DNA of 26,243 nucleotides from Lachnospiraceae bacterium (GTDB lineage: Bacteria; Bacillota; Clostridia; Lachnospirales; Lachnospiraceae), in the NCBI GenBank assembly GCA_900751785.1, contig CAADSM010000067.1, positions 1 through 26,243 of the forward strand, given 5' to 3'. The position numbers were made by a program, and so were the translations under genes. The notes beneath the pieces are model-generated. The model ran no database searches. It was not told the origin of the DNA and worked only from the letters and a program-made list of their open reading frames with translations. Within the stretch, counting starts at the first letter, position 1, and every line of letters starts with the position of its first letter. This document shows positions 1 to 8,228 of the stretch, piece after piece.

Positions 1-47
1 ATAACTAATCTTTATTTTATTGCTATATAGCCTTAAAATCAGGGTTT

Positions 48-122
48 TTATGAACCCTTATATAGGTGCGTCCAAAAATCTACTTTATTTTTCACTCTTA
101 CATCCTTTCCTTCTGAAACCAT
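48..122 (-). other. possible short or decayed leftward ORF
   Basis: Reading leftward, a frame is open from an in-frame stop near 204 down to the stop at 48-50. An ATG lies at 122 (24 residues, no ribosome site). An internal GTG at 95 would give only 15 residues and has AAGG-rich sequence upstream. The peptide is basic and ends in Leu-Tyr-Lys-Gly-Ser. It lies downstream of the promoter at 227-255, so it could be the mutated N-terminus of a once longer gene or the leader of a gene beyond the window. No family is recognised. It may well be chance. Confidence 0.15.
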
Positions 123-202
123 CTTTCTGTCAGCCTTAAACCTTTTCCCTGTGATCCCGGCGCCGGCTTTTGTAATTTCTCTCCTCTGCCGTCCTCCGGG
201 TT

Positions 203-245
203 AGTCTTACGCATGTAATACCATATATACTACATGTGTAAGATT
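203..245. promoter_or_regulatory. inverted repeat with two BlaI/CopY-like operator dyads
   Basis: Arms at 203-217 and 231-245 match as an inverted repeat with two mismatches in 15, around a 13-bp AT-rich spacer. Each arm is itself a short dyad: TACATGTGTA at 231-240 fits the TACA-NN-TGTA core of BlaI/MecI/CopY repressors exactly, and TACGCATGTA at 208-217 fits with one change. The dyad centres are 23 bp apart, about two helical turns. The right-hand dyad overlaps the -10 and spacer of the leftward promoter, as expected for repression. No BlaI-type repressor gene is in the window. Confidence 0.5.
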
Positions 246-255
246 AATATGTCAA
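227..255 (-). promoter_or_regulatory. leftward sigma-A-type promoter under the dyads
   Basis: On the minus strand there is a perfect -35 (TTGACA, 250-255), a 17-bp spacer and a -10 of TAGTAT (227-232, four of six matches). It points out of the left end of the window and is overlapped by the inverted repeat at 203-245. The intact gene it once served, if any, is not visible. Confidence 0.55.
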
Positions 256-288
256 GCACATACCTCATTTCCGTCCGGCATTCCTTCT

Positions 289-316
289 TTGATTTTGCGT
301 ATATTTATGCTACTAT
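289..316 (+). promoter_or_regulatory. candidate promoter of the HAD phosphatase gene
   Basis: TTGATT (289-294) and TACTAT (311-316) are separated by 16 bp and lie about 60 bases before the start codon of the HAD gene. This is a plausible vegetative promoter from sequence alone. Confidence 0.4.
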
Positions 317-376
317 GGATAAGGGTTTGACCCCTCGCTTTATTTTGTTCCATATTTTTCAAAAAGGAGAATGCAT

Positions 377-967
377 ATGAAATACAAAAATATAGTCTTT
401 GATTTCGGCAATGTTATCGGAAAATTCGACGGCCGCTATATCCTCAGCCAGTTCTGTTCCTCCGAACAGGATCTCGAGCTTCTATTCGATGTGATCTTCA
501 GCGGCTGGGACGATCTGGACATGGGCACTGTCGATTATGATGAAAATATAGAAAACGTAGTCCGCCGTGTTCCCGCCCATCTGGAGGACACTGTGCGCGC
601 ATTTTTCCGCGGCTGGCCGGAGCATATCCTGCCGATCCGGGAGACAGCCGATTTTATCCGGGAGCTAAAGGATCAGAATGTTCCGATCTACCTGCTCTCG
701 AATGCGCCCACCTATTTCGCAGAATGGGCGGAGCGGATCGATACGCTCAGACTGTTCGACGGCATTGTCTTCTCCGCACCGCTCAAGATGGCAAAACCGG
801 AGCCTGAAATCTATCAGCATCTGTTCCAGACGTATGACCTGAAACCGGAAGAATGCTTCTTCATCGACGATCTCGAGAGAAACATCAAAGCGGCGAACGC
901 TGTCGGAATGGACGGCATCATCTTCACCGGCGATATCGATGCTGTCAAGCGAACGATCGGATTTTAA
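377..967 (+). CDS. HAD superfamily phosphatase, YihX-like
   Basis: This 196-residue protein is a haloacid dehalogenase-type hydrolase of subfamily IA, resembling E. coli YihX (a sugar-phosphate phosphatase). Visible motifs: nucleophile Asp9 in FDFGNV (the second catalytic Asp of the usual DxD is Gly, as in YihX-type members), Ser108-Asn109 (motif II, LLSNA), Lys140 in AKPEPEIY (motif III) and Asp164-Asp165 in FFIDD (motif IV). Residues about 20-80 form the helical cap. The substrate cannot be read from sequence; a small phosphorylated metabolite is likely. Start choice: an ATG at 371 is only one base after AGGAG (365-369), whereas the ATG at 377 has a 7-base spacing and begins the usual hydrophobic strand, so 377 is preferred. 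The gene is monocistronic and converges on smpB. Confidence 0.85.
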   Translation: MKYKNIVFDFGNVIGKFDGRYILSQFCSSEQDLELLFDVIFSGWDDLDMGTVDYDENIENVVRRVPAHLEDTVRAFFRGWPEHILPIRETADFIRELKDQNVPIYLLSNAPTYFAEWAERIDTLRLFDGIVFSAPLKMAKPEPEIYQHLFQTYDLKPEECFFIDDLERNIKAANAVGMDGIIFTGDIDAVKRTIGF

Positions 968-1003
968 TCTCCAAGATTGAAAAGGAACGATCTGTTCTGA
1001 CAC

Positions 1004-1052
1004 AAAAACGGCAGGGAAAGCCCCCCATCGGGATACATTTCCTGCCGTTTTT
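1004..1052. terminator. bidirectional terminator between HAD gene and smpB
   Basis: A perfect 12-bp stem pairs 1004-1015 with 1041-1052 (AAAAACGGCAGG / CCTGCCGTTTTT) and extends by three more pairs past one bulged G. Runs of T follow the stem on both strands, so it can end both the HAD transcript and the leftward smpB transcript. Confidence 0.85.
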
Positions 1053-1076
1053 ATTTCCGCTGTCCGCTCTGCTCGA

Positions 1077-1541
1077 TTACAGATTTCGTATCTTAAAGTC
1101 TCTCTGAGCCTCTCTCCTCTGATCCTTTTTGGCGATATCCGCTCTCTTGTCGTAGAGCTTCTTTCCTTTCGCCAGCCCGATCTCCACCTTCACAAGGCTT
1201 CCGCTGAAATAGACCTGGAGAGGCACCACCGTGATCCCCTGCTCCTTCATCTTGCCGAAGATCTTATCGATCTCTTTCCTGTGGAGAAGCAGTTTTTTTA
1301 CACGGAGGGGATCCTTATTAAAGATATTTCCCTTCTCATAGGGAGAAATATGCATACCGTAGATGAACATCTCCCCGTTTTCCACACGGATGAACGCCTC
1401 TTTGATGCTGCATTTCCCCATTCTCAGAGACTTCACTTCCGTGCCGTGGAGAACGATCCCTGCTTCGTATTTCTCCAGGATAAAATAGTCATGATATGCT
1501 TTCTTGTTATTGGCGATAAGTTTTTTCTCTGTCTTTGCCAT
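1077..1541 (-). CDS. smpB: SsrA-binding protein SmpB
   Basis: At 154 residues this is full length for SmpB, the small RNA-binding protein that delivers tmRNA to stalled ribosomes for trans-translation. The family pattern is clear: an N-terminal [21 protein letters not shown] strand, the GTEVKSLR segment, the oligonucleotide-binding barrel, and a basic tail (GKKLYDKR onward) that enters the mRNA channel. The start has AGAGGA about 8 bases upstream, and this site overlaps the rnr stop codon (TAG within TAGAGGA), so the two genes are translationally coupled. rnr-smpB is a common Firmicutes pair linking rescue of stalled ribosomes with decay of the faulty mRNA. The tmRNA gene ssrA, often downstream of smpB, is not seen here; the HAD gene takes that place. 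Confidence 0.97.
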   Translation of the reverse strand: MAKTEKKLIANNKKAYHDYFILEKYEAGIVLHGTEVKSLRMGKCSIKEAFIRVENGEMFIYGMHISPYEKGNIFNKDPLRVKKLLLHRKEIDKIFGKMKEQGITVVPLQVYFSGSLVKVEIGLAKGKKLYDKRADIAKKDQRREAQRDFKIRNL

Positions 1542-1552
1542 AATAAAATCCT

Positions 1553-3664
1553 CTATACAAACTCAAAATTCACGGTCCTCTGGATGCGGTCCGCATCCTT
1601 CACGCGGACTCTCACCTTCTGTCCCAGCTTATATACCTTCCCTGTACGCTCTCCGACCAGCTCATAGCGCTGCTCGAAATACTCATAATGATCATCTCCC
1701 ATATCGGCCACATGCACAAGTCCTTCCACTGTATTAGGAAGCTCCACGTAGGCTCCCCACTTCGTAACCCCTGAGATGACGCCTTCATACTCTTCTCCGA
1801 TCCGCGCGCGCATGTACTCCGCCTTCTTCATCTTCACGACCTCGCGCTCCGTTTCCTCCGCCAGCCGCTCCCGCGCACTGCACTGCGCCGCCACTTCAGG
1901 GAGGATCTTCTCATAGTGCAGGACTCTCTCTTCTGTCAGCCTGCCCCTTAAGTTCTCCTTGATGATCCTGTGAATCTGCAGATCCGGATATCTCCGGATC
2001 GGGGATGTAAAATGAGTGTAATATTTTGCCGCAAGACCGAAATGCCCGGTATTCTCCGTCGTATACCGCGCCTGCTTCATAGACCGCAGAGCCAGGCGGC
2101 TGATCAGAGGTTCTTCGGGCGTCCCCTCTGCCTTCGCCAGCAGCTTCTGTATCTCCTTCGGCCGCACCTCGTTCCTCATATGGATATGGTAGCCGAAATT
2201 GTTGATAAAAGCGGCAAGCTGCCTCATCTTCTCTTCATCCGGCACGTCATGCGTCCGATAGAGAAACGGAAGCTCTCTCCAGAAGTACTCTTCTGCCACA
2301 GTCTCATTTGCCAGGAGCATGAAGTCCTCAATGATCTTTGTAGCGGCATTGCGCTCATACGGCCTGATCTCCTTCGGCCGTCCTTCCTCGTCCAGCTCGA
2401 TCTTCGTCTCCGGAAAATCAAAATCAATGGATCCGCGTTTTCCTCTTCTCTCTCTGAGAATCTCAGACAGCTCGCTCATCATCTGGATCATTGGGACAAA
2501 TTCTTCATTCTCCCGCAGTGCCTCCTCATCTCCGTCAAGCATCTTCGTGACTCCGGTATAGCTCATCCGCTTGTCCACACGGATCACAGTCTCTGCGATC
2601 ACATGGTCCGCGACTTCTCCCGCCGGGGTGATCGTCATGATACACGAAAGCGCCAGTCTGTCCTCACCCGCATTCAGGGAACAGATTCCATTGGACAGCT
2701 TATGGGGCAGCATAGGGATCACGCGGTCCGCCAGGTAAACGCTTGTGCCCCTCTTCAGCGCTTCCCTGTCCAGCGCGCTCCTCTCCTGCACATAGTTGGT
2801 CACATCTGCGATATGGACGCCGAGCTGATAGTTCTCTCCGGCGCGCGTCACAGACACAGCATCATCCAGATCCTTGGCATCCTCGCCGTCGATCGTCACC
2901 ATCTGCCAGTCCCGCAGGTCCATTCTTCCCACGCAGTCAGCCTCGCTCACCTCTTTGCCCACTCGCACCGCCTGGTTCAGCACCTTCTCCGGAAATTCCG
3001 TCGGCAGATCATAGTCCTTCACAATAGAGAGGATATCTGCCCCCGGATCATTGATGTGTCCTATGATCTCCAACACTTCGCCCTCAGGCTTCATCCGCTC
3101 ACCGCCGTACGAAGTCAGCTCTACTACGACCTTATGCCCTGTCATCGCGTCCTTCTCTTTTCCCGCAGGAATATAGATATCTCTGATAAATCTCTGATTA
3201 TCCGGACGGACGAAGCCGAAGTTTCCGCACTTCTGATAAAGTCCCACGACCTTTGTCACGGAATGGGACAGGATCTTGACGATCTTTCCCTCCCTGCGCC
3301 GTCCCCCGGGTGTTCCTGTGATGATATATTCCACCTCGTCGCCGTGAAACGCTCCGTTTATGTTCTCCTCGGCGATAAAGATATCTTCCCCGCCGTCCTC
3401 AGGAGCGACAAACCCGAACCCCCGGGCATTTGCCTGAAATGTCCCCTTCTCCCGCTTTGCCGAACCTATACTATATTTCCCACGCTTGGAAAGCGCGATC
3501 TTCCCCTCATCCACAAGGCTGTCCAGTACGGCCTTCAGCTCATCTCTCTGCTCCCTCGGGATCTGGAGCACGACCGCCATCTCCCGGAGCTTCATCGGCA
3601 CATAGAGGTCGTCTTTCATAAAATCATAGATTACTTTTTTCCGCTTTTCAAATGTCTGATCCAT
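1553..3664 (-). CDS. rnr: ribonuclease R
   Basis: This 703-residue 3'-5' exoribonuclease of the RNB family degrades structured RNA and takes part in rRNA quality control and tmRNA-linked mRNA decay. Domain order: winged-helix N-terminus (about 1-68), two cold-shock-type barrels (about 70-200), RNB catalytic core (about 245-570) and a C-terminal S1 domain (about 620-700). The metal-binding aspartates are visible in [14 protein letters not shown] (Asp259, 265, 267, 268). The long Lys-rich tail of the E. coli enzyme is missing, as in other Firmicutes. The start has a good site (AGGAG). It lies 12 bases before smpB. No convincing promoter of its own was found in the gap after the secG terminator, so it may depend on read-through or a weak promoter. 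Confidence 0.97.
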   Translation of the reverse strand: MDQTFEKRKKVIYDFMKDDLYVPMKLREMAVVLQIPREQRDELKAVLDSLVDEGKIALSKRGKYSIGSAKREKGTFQANARGFGFVAPEDGGEDIFIAEENINGAFHGDEVEYIITGTPGGRRREGKIVKILSHSVTKVVGLYQKCGNFGFVRPDNQRFIRDIYIPAGKEKDAMTGHKVVVELTSYGGERMKPEGEVLEIIGHINDPGADILSIVKDYDLPTEFPEKVLNQAVRVGKEVSEADCVGRMDLRDWQMVTIDGEDAKDLDDAVSVTRAGENYQLGVHIADVTNYVQERSALDREALKRGTSVYLADRVIPMLPHKLSNGICSLNAGEDRLALSCIMTITPAGEVADHVIAETVIRVDKRMSYTGVTKMLDGDEEALRENEEFVPMIQMMSELSEILRERRGKRGSIDFDFPETKIELDEEGRPKEIRPYERNAATKIIEDFMLLANETVAEEYFWRELPFLYRTHDVPDEEKMRQLAAFINNFGYHIHMRNEVRPKEIQKLLAKAEGTPEEPLISRLALRSMKQARYTTENTGHFGLAAKYYTHFTSPIRRYPDLQIHRIIKENLRGRLTEERVLHYEKILPEVAAQCSARERLAEETEREVVKMKKAEYMRARIGEEYEGVISGVTKWGAYVELPNTVEGLVHVADMGDDHYEYFEQRYELVGERTGKVYKLGQKVRVRVKDADRIQRTVNFEFV

Positions 3665-3738
3665 TCTCTTCTCCTGTCAGGCTGTGTTATGCTGCCGCTC
3701 TCACTGATCGTGTTATCGTTCCTTTTGCAATAAAAAAC

Positions 3739-3768
3739 AAAACACCCTATATCCGCATAGAGTGTTTT
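3739..3768 (-). terminator. terminator downstream of secG
   Basis: The arms 3739-3750 and 3757-3768 pair over 12 bases with one mismatch around a 6-base loop. In the leftward direction the stem is followed by a T-rich run (TTTTGTTTTTTATTG). It stands 50 bases beyond the secG stop and separates secG from rnr. Confidence 0.7.
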
Positions 3769-3817
3769 TGTCCTTTATTATCTTCCGATATAGCATATTC
3801 AATACAGCTTATGTCTC

Positions 3818-4060
3818 TTAATTAAAAAACTTAAGATTCAGAACGAGCGCAAGTACGATGAAAAGCACAGCCAGAAACTTCGTGGACTTCACAAGCGCTC
3901 CCTCCATAGAACGTCCTTTGTTCTGTCCCCAGTATGTGTCGGCGGCTCCGCTGATCGTTCCCAGTCCTGCTGATTTTCCTTCCTGTAAAAGAATAATCGC
4001 GGACAGTGCGATGCAATCTATAACGAAAATAATAGTTAAAATAATCTTTAAAATATCCAT
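3818..4060 (-). CDS. secG: preprotein translocase subunit SecG
   Basis: SecG is the small accessory subunit of the SecYEG protein-export channel in the cytoplasmic membrane. The 80-residue protein has the family layout: first membrane helix (about 3-25), the conserved LLQEGKSAGLGTISGAAD segment in the cytoplasmic loop, a Gly/Lys-rich stretch, and a second helix near the C-terminus (about 58-78). Start choice: a GTG at 4066 directly abuts the ribosome site AGGAGGT (4067-4073), too close to be used, whereas ATG at 4060 has a 7-base spacing. The gene has its own promoter and terminator, so it is probably monocistronic. secG is often found beside rnr and smpB in Firmicutes, which supports the call. 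Confidence 0.95.
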   Translation of the reverse strand: MDILKIILTIIFVIDCIALSAIILLQEGKSAGLGTISGAADTYWGQNKGRSMEGALVKSTKFLAVLFIVLALVLNLKFFN

Positions 4061-4090
4061 TTTCACACCTCCTGCGGATAAACCATAACT

Positions 4091-4119
4091 AGTTTACCAC
4101 AGCAGCCAAAAGTTTGCAA
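4091..4119 (-). promoter_or_regulatory. secG promoter
   Basis: The minus strand reads TTGCAA (4114-4119), a 17-bp spacer, then TAAACT (4091-4096), about 30 bases before the secG start. Spacing is ideal and both boxes match the vegetative consensus well. Confidence 0.65.
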
Positions 4120-4175
4120 GGATTTTCCTTTTGTCAGGGCAAAAAGAATAACTGTTCAGCCGCTCAGCTCGAAAA

Positions 4176-4202
4176 GATCGGGAGCCTTTTCAGCTCCCGA
4201 TC
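4176..4202 (-). terminator. nifJ terminator
   Basis: A perfect 10-bp stem pairs GATCGGGAGC (4176-4185) with GCTCCCGATC (4193-4202) around a 7-base loop. TTTT follows leftward. It lies just after the nifJ stop. Confidence 0.75.
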
Positions 4203-4219
4203 CTGTTTTTCATTTCTTA

Positions 4220-7200
4220 TTACTCTGCAGCGTATACGTCTACCAGTTTCTTCAGGTATTCGTATCTCTCCATAGCTTCCTGCTCGTTGATCGCGAACAG
4301 TCTTGCGGCCTTCTCCGGATTGGATCTCTTCAGCGCATTGTAACGGACTTCTCCGTCAAGGAATGCCTGATAGTCTTCCTGCTTCGGAGCCTTGCTGTCA
4401 AGTGAGAACTTGCTGCCCTCAGCAGCCGGATTGTAACGGAAGTTGTTCCAGTATCCGCACTCTACTGCAAGCTGCTCCTCTGTCTGAGCCTTGCTCATAC
4501 CCTTCTTGATACCGTGGTTGATACACGGAGCGTAAGCGATGATAAGTGACGGTCCCGGATAAGCCTCAGCCTCTGTGATGGCCTTGACTGTCTGGTTGAA
4601 GTCAGCACCCATAGCGATCTGTGCAACGTATACGTAGCCGTAGCTCATTGCCATGCCCGCAAGGTCTTTCTTCTTCGTCTCTTTACCGCCTGCTGCGAAC
4701 TGTGCTGTAGCACCTGTCTTCGTAGCCTTGGAGGACTGTCCGCCTGTGTTGGAGTAAACCTCAGTATCGAATACCATGATGTTGATGTCCTTGCCGCTTG
4801 CAAGTACGTGGTCAACGCCGCCGAATCCGATATCGTAAGCCCATCCGTCACCACCGAATACCCACTGGGATTTCTTAGCGAGGAAGTCTTTGTTCTTCAG
4901 AAGCTCTGTCTTCTCCATACGGTCGCATCCGCATTTCTCAAGAGCAGCCACCAGCTTGTCTGCAGCTGTTCCGTTTGTTGCGCCGCATCCGAATGTATCG
5001 ATGTATTCCTGAGCTGCCGCCTTAACGTCTGCATCTTCTGCATCCTCAGCAAGCTTCTCTGCATAGCCTTTCATTCTGTCACGGATCGTGTTCTGAGCGA
5101 GCAGCATACCGTAACCGAACTCAGCGTTGTCCTCAAACAGGGAGTTAGACCAAGCCGGTCCTTTTCCTTCCGGTGTCACCGTGTAAGGTGTGGACGGTGA
5201 GGAGTTGCCCCAGATAGAGGAACATCCTGTTGCGTTTGCGATATACATTCTGTCTCCGAACAGCTGTGTGATCAGTTTTGCATAAGGTGTCTCGCCACAT
5301 CCAGCACATGCGCCTGAGAACTCAAGCAGCGGCTGTTTGAACTGGCTTCCCTTTACTGTTGTCTCTTTGAATTTTGCGACAACCTCCGGTTTTACCGGGA
5401 TCTCTCTTCCGTAATCGAAGAAGTCCTGCTTGCCGGCATTTGCTTCCATGTTCTCCATAACGAGCGCCTTCTCGCCCTTCTTGCCCGGGCAGACATTCGC
5501 ACAGGAACCACATCCCGTACAGTCGTAAGCGGATACAGTCATGGAGAATTTCATTCCCGGCATACCGATCATGTCGATCGCTTCCATTCCTTCCGGTGCT
5601 TTGGCAAGCTCGTCCTCTGTCAGGGCTACCGGACGGATAACAGCGTGCGGACATACATATGCACAGCGATTACACTGGATACAGTTCTCCGGTTTCCATA
5701 CCGGGATGTCTACTGCGATACCGCGCTTCTCATATGCAGAGGATCCGGATGGTGTAGAGCCGTCTACATAGTCGTTAAATGCAGATACCGGAAGTGTATT
5801 TCCTTCCTGAGCATTTACCTTGGCCTGGATATTCTTAACGAAATCAACAACGTCTTTTCTGCCATTCTCGTCTACCTTCGGCGAAGCAAGTCCTTCGTCA
5901 GCTGCATCTTTCCAGCTCTCCGGAACTGTCACTTCAACAACCTGTTTTGCACCTGCGTCGATCGCATCGTAGTTCATCTGTACGATCTTGTCACCTTTTC
6001 TTCCGTAAGTAGCCTTAGCAGCAGCCTTCATCAGGTCAATTGCCTCTTCCTCCGGAATGATGGCAGCAAGTTTGAAGAATGCAGACTGGAGCACTGTGTT
6101 GATACGTCCGCCAAGTCCGATCTCTTTACCGATCTTGATACCGTCGATCGTATAGAATTTGATATTATGGTTTGCAATATAAGCCTTCACCTGTCCCGGA
6201 AGATGTTTCTCAAGACCTTCCATATCCCACGGACAGTTCAGAAGGAATGTACCGCCGTCAACAAGCTCCTGCACCATGTTGTACTTGTCAACATAGGACG
6301 GATTGTGGCATGCCACAAAGTTTGCCTGATGGATCAGGTATGTAGATTTGATCGGCAGCTTACCGAAACGGAGGTGAGACATTGTAACACCGCCGGACTT
6401 CTTGGAGTCATAGTCAAAGTAAGCCTGTGCGTACATATCTGTGTTGTCACCGATGATCTTGATGGAGTTCTTGTTCGCTCCGACTGTACCGTCAGCGCCA
6501 AGTCCCCAGAATTTACAGTTGATCGTTCCTTCCGGTGTTGTGACAAGCGGCTCGTCAGCTTTCAGAGACAGATGTGTCACATCGTCCTCGATACCGAGTG
6601 TGAATTTCTGCTTCTCATCATTGTGATATACAGCAACGATCTGAGCAGGAGTCGTATCCTTGGAACCAAGTCCGTAGCGTCCTGTATAGATCGGCACTGC
6701 GTCGAATTTGGAGCCTTTGAGCGCTGCGACAACGTCCAGATACAGCGGCTCGCCCATAGCTCCCGGCTCTTTTGTTCTGTCAAGAACAGAAATCTTCTTA
6801 ACAGTATCCGGAATTGCATCGATCAGAGCCTGTGCGCAGAACGGTCTGTACAGACGTACCTTTACAACGCCGACTTTCTCGCCTGCCTTCATCAGGTAAT
6901 CGATCGTCTCCTCGATCGTATCGCAGACAGAACCCATAGCAACGATCACGTGCTCTGCATCCTCTGCTCCATAGTAGTTGAACAGCTTATAGTCTGTTCC
7001 GATCTTGGCATTGACCTTGTCCATGTAATTCTGAACGATTCCCGGCATTGCATCGTAATACGGGTTGCATGCCTCTCTTGCCTGGAAGAAGATATCCGGG
7101 TTCTGAGCGGAACCTCTCTGGCACGGATGGTTCGGGTTCAGCGCGTGTGCACGGAACTCATCGATCGCGTCCATATTTACCAGATCTTTCAGATCTTCGT

Positions 7201-7762
7201 AGTCCCATGTCTCGATCTTCTGGATCTCGTGGGATGTACGGAATCCGTCAAAGAAGTTGATGAAAGGAAGCTTTCCTTCCAGAGCTGCACAGTGAGCAAC
7301 CGGTGTCAGGTCCATAACCTCCTGAACGCTGGACTCGCAGAGCATAGCTGCTCCGGTCTGACGACAGGCATAAACGTCTGAGTGATCGCCGAAGATGGAA
7401 AGCGCGTGGCTTGCCAGTGCACGTGCAGATACGTTAAACACGCCCGGGAGCTGCTCTCCGGCTACTTTGTATAAGTTCGGAATCATAAGCAGAAGTCCCT
7501 GGGAAGCTGTAAATGTTGTTGTAAGAGCTCCGGCGGAAAGAGATCCGTGCACAGCACCTGCCGCACCTGCCTCGGACTGCATCTCTACGACATTGACTGT
7601 CTGTCCGAAGATATTTTCTCTGCCCTCTGTAGCCCATTCATCAACGTGCTCCGGCATAACGGATGACGGTGTGATCGGGTAGATTGCCGCAACTTCTGTG
7701 TAAGCATATGACACGTGAGCAGCAGCCTGGTTACCGTCCATGGTCTTCATTTTTCTTGCCAT
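4220..7762 (-). CDS. nifJ: pyruvate:ferredoxin (flavodoxin) oxidoreductase
   Basis: This 1180-residue single-chain enzyme oxidises pyruvate with CoA to acetyl-CoA and CO2 and reduces ferredoxin, the central step of anaerobic sugar metabolism in Clostridia. All fused domains are present: the N-terminal thiamine-diphosphate/pyruvate domain (begins about residue 5), CoA-binding and gamma-type domains (about 260-640), and two 4Fe-4S motifs, CIQCNRCAYVCP near 690-701 and CTGCGSCANVCP near 746-757. The C-terminal thiamine-diphosphate domain has the extra cluster cysteines (CAGCGE near 817), the GGDGWAYDIGFGG cofactor motif near 970 and NTGGQSSKATKTGA near 1009. Length is normal and no frameshift is seen. 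The start has a strong site (AAGGAGGA, 7771-7778). It stands alone with its own promoter and terminator. Confidence 0.98.
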   Translation of the reverse strand: MARKMKTMDGNQAAAHVSYAYTEVAAIYPITPSSVMPEHVDEWATEGRENIFGQTVNVVEMQSEAGAAGAVHGSLSAGALTTTFTASQGLLLMIPNLYKVAGEQLPGVFNVSARALASHALSIFGDHSDVYACRQTGAAMLCESSVQEVMDLTPVAHCAALEGKLPFINFFDGFRTSHEIQKIETWDYEDLKDLVNMDAIDEFRAHALNPNHPCQRGSAQNPDIFFQAREACNPYYDAMPGIVQNYMDKVNAKIGTDYKLFNYYGAEDAEHVIVAMGSVCDTIEETIDYLMKAGEKVGVVKVRLYRPFCAQALIDAIPDTVKKISVLDRTKEPGAMGEPLYLDVVAALKGSKFDAVPIYTGRYGLGSKDTTPAQIVAVYHNDEKQKFTLGIEDDVTHLSLKADEPLVTTPEGTINCKFWGLGADGTVGANKNSIKIIGDNTDMYAQAYFDYDSKKSGGVTMSHLRFGKLPIKSTYLIHQANFVACHNPSYVDKYNMVQELVDGGTFLLNCPWDMEGLEKHLPGQVKAYIANHNIKFYTIDGIKIGKEIGLGGRINTVLQSAFFKLAAIIPEEEAIDLMKAAAKATYGRKGDKIVQMNYDAIDAGAKQVVEVTVPESWKDAADEGLASPKVDENGRKDVVDFVKNIQAKVNAQEGNTLPVSAFNDYVDGSTPSGSSAYEKRGIAVDIPVWKPENCIQCNRCAYVCPHAVIRPVALTEDELAKAPEGMEAIDMIGMPGMKFSMTVSAYDCTGCGSCANVCPGKKGEKALVMENMEANAGKQDFFDYGREIPVKPEVVAKFKETTVKGSQFKQPLLEFSGACAGCGETPYAKLITQLFGDRMYIANATGCSSIWGNSSPSTPYTVTPEGKGPAWSNSLFEDNAEFGYGMLLAQNTIRDRMKGYAEKLAEDAEDADVKAAAQEYIDTFGCGATNGTAADKLVAALEKCGCDRMEKTELLKNKDFLAKKSQWVFGGDGWAYDIGFGGVDHVLASGKDINIMVFDTEVYSNTGGQSSKATKTGATAQFAAGGKETKKKDLAGMAMSYGYVYVAQIAMGADFNQTVKAITEAEAYPGPSLIIAYAPCINHGIKKGMSKAQTEEQLAVECGYWNNFRYNPAAEGSKFSLDSKAPKQEDYQAFLDGEVRYNALKRSNPEKAARLFAINEQEAMERYEYLKKLVDVYAAE

Positions 7763-7814
7763 TTTCTTGTTCCTCCTTAGATTTTACATAGAAAAAATAT
7801 TCACATGTGTTTTA

Positions 7815-7843
7815 ATTATATCCCCAAAAAAGGCAAAAGTCCA
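7815..7843 (-). promoter_or_regulatory. nifJ promoter
   Basis: On the minus strand, TGGACT (7838-7843, four of six) is followed after 17 bp by a perfect TATAAT (7815-7820). This leaves a leader of about 45 bases to the nifJ start. No operator or riboswitch is evident. Confidence 0.7.
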
Positions 7844-7888
7844 TAGAGGGCAGTCGGTTTTTTGTATCTTTTGGGGAACAGTCTGTAT

Positions 7889-7918
7889 AAAAAGAGCCCG
7901 CATTCAGCGGGCCTTTTT
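7889..7918. terminator. terminator at the downstream end of the accessory operon
   Basis: GCCCGC (7896-7901) pairs with GCGGGC (7907-7912) around a 5-base loop, and AAAAAG/CTTTTT flanks extend the stem past one bulged A. Leftward it ends in TCTTTTTATAC, so it can stop the island operon before the nifJ promoter. Between it and the cysteine-rich gene (7919-8030) there is only AT-rich sequence with nothing recognised. Confidence 0.75.
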
Positions 7919-8030
7919 GTGAATTTCTTAACAATGTAATATTTGTCAATATTCTTCATTTATTCTTGCAAATCTAATTATGTAATGGACAGTTTACAAG
8001 AAACGCTATATCCCGTATCACTCATCCCAG

Positions 8031-8228
8031 TTACCGCTTGAAAGACAAACACCCCTGCCTTTCACGAGGATAATAATAGCTTCCATAATGACTACAGTAC
8101 TGCCTTCCATTGACGTCCCTATCATACGGATTCCAATAGATACAGCCATCTGCACAATTGTGACCGCAAAATTCCCCCTCCGGAAGAATCACTGGACATA
8201 CTTTTTCTTTTTTACTTGTTTCTTTCAT
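8031..8228 (-). CDS. six-cysteine mini-protein, function unknown
   Basis: The predicted 65-residue protein has six cysteines (Cys11, 21, 25, 29, 45, 60) and a His at 47. Tyr/Trp-rich stretches lie between them, with the pattern C-x3-C-x3-C ... Y-C-x-H ... Y-Y-P ... G-C. No signal peptide or membrane helix is seen, so it is likely cytoplasmic. Such spacing suggests a small zinc- or redox-active fold; that is inference. Its start lies inside the end of the JAB gene (17-base overlap, different frame), so it is translationally coupled to the protease and is the last gene before the terminator at 7889-7918. The tight overlap and conserved-looking pattern argue that it is real. It could be a partner, inhibitor or substrate of the JAB protein. 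Confidence 0.65.
   Translation of the reverse strand: MKETSKKEKVCPVILPEGEFCGHNCADGCIYWNPYDRDVNGRQYCSHYGSYYYPRERQGCLSFKR

Larger units (their letters stand above)
1..376. other. 376-bp region without a convincing gene
   Basis: This stretch before the first gene holds a leftward promoter with two operator-like dyads (203-255), a rightward promoter for the HAD gene (289-316), and a possible short leftward reading frame ending at 48. A small hairpin (AGGGTT at 41-46 with AACCCT at 53-58) sits over that frame's stop and could be a weak leftward terminator. Bases 1-110 are very AT-rich and 125-200 much richer in GC, which suggests a decayed or cut gene rather than an intact one. No tRNA or recognisable riboswitch was seen. 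Confidence 0.6.

Noticed and set aside
968..1076. tmRNA gene (ssrA) beside smpB
   Set aside because: The space holds only the bidirectional terminator; no tRNA-like ends or tag-coding region were seen.
1970..3733. Long plus-strand open frame antisense to rnr
   Set aside because: The translation is Leu/Arg/His-rich with no domain signal, it is entirely antisense to a full-length RNase R, and there is no ribosome site. It is a codon-bias shadow.
5645..7381. Long plus-strand open frame antisense to nifJ
   Set aside because: Same reasoning: antisense to a complete conserved enzyme, low-complexity-like product, no start signals.
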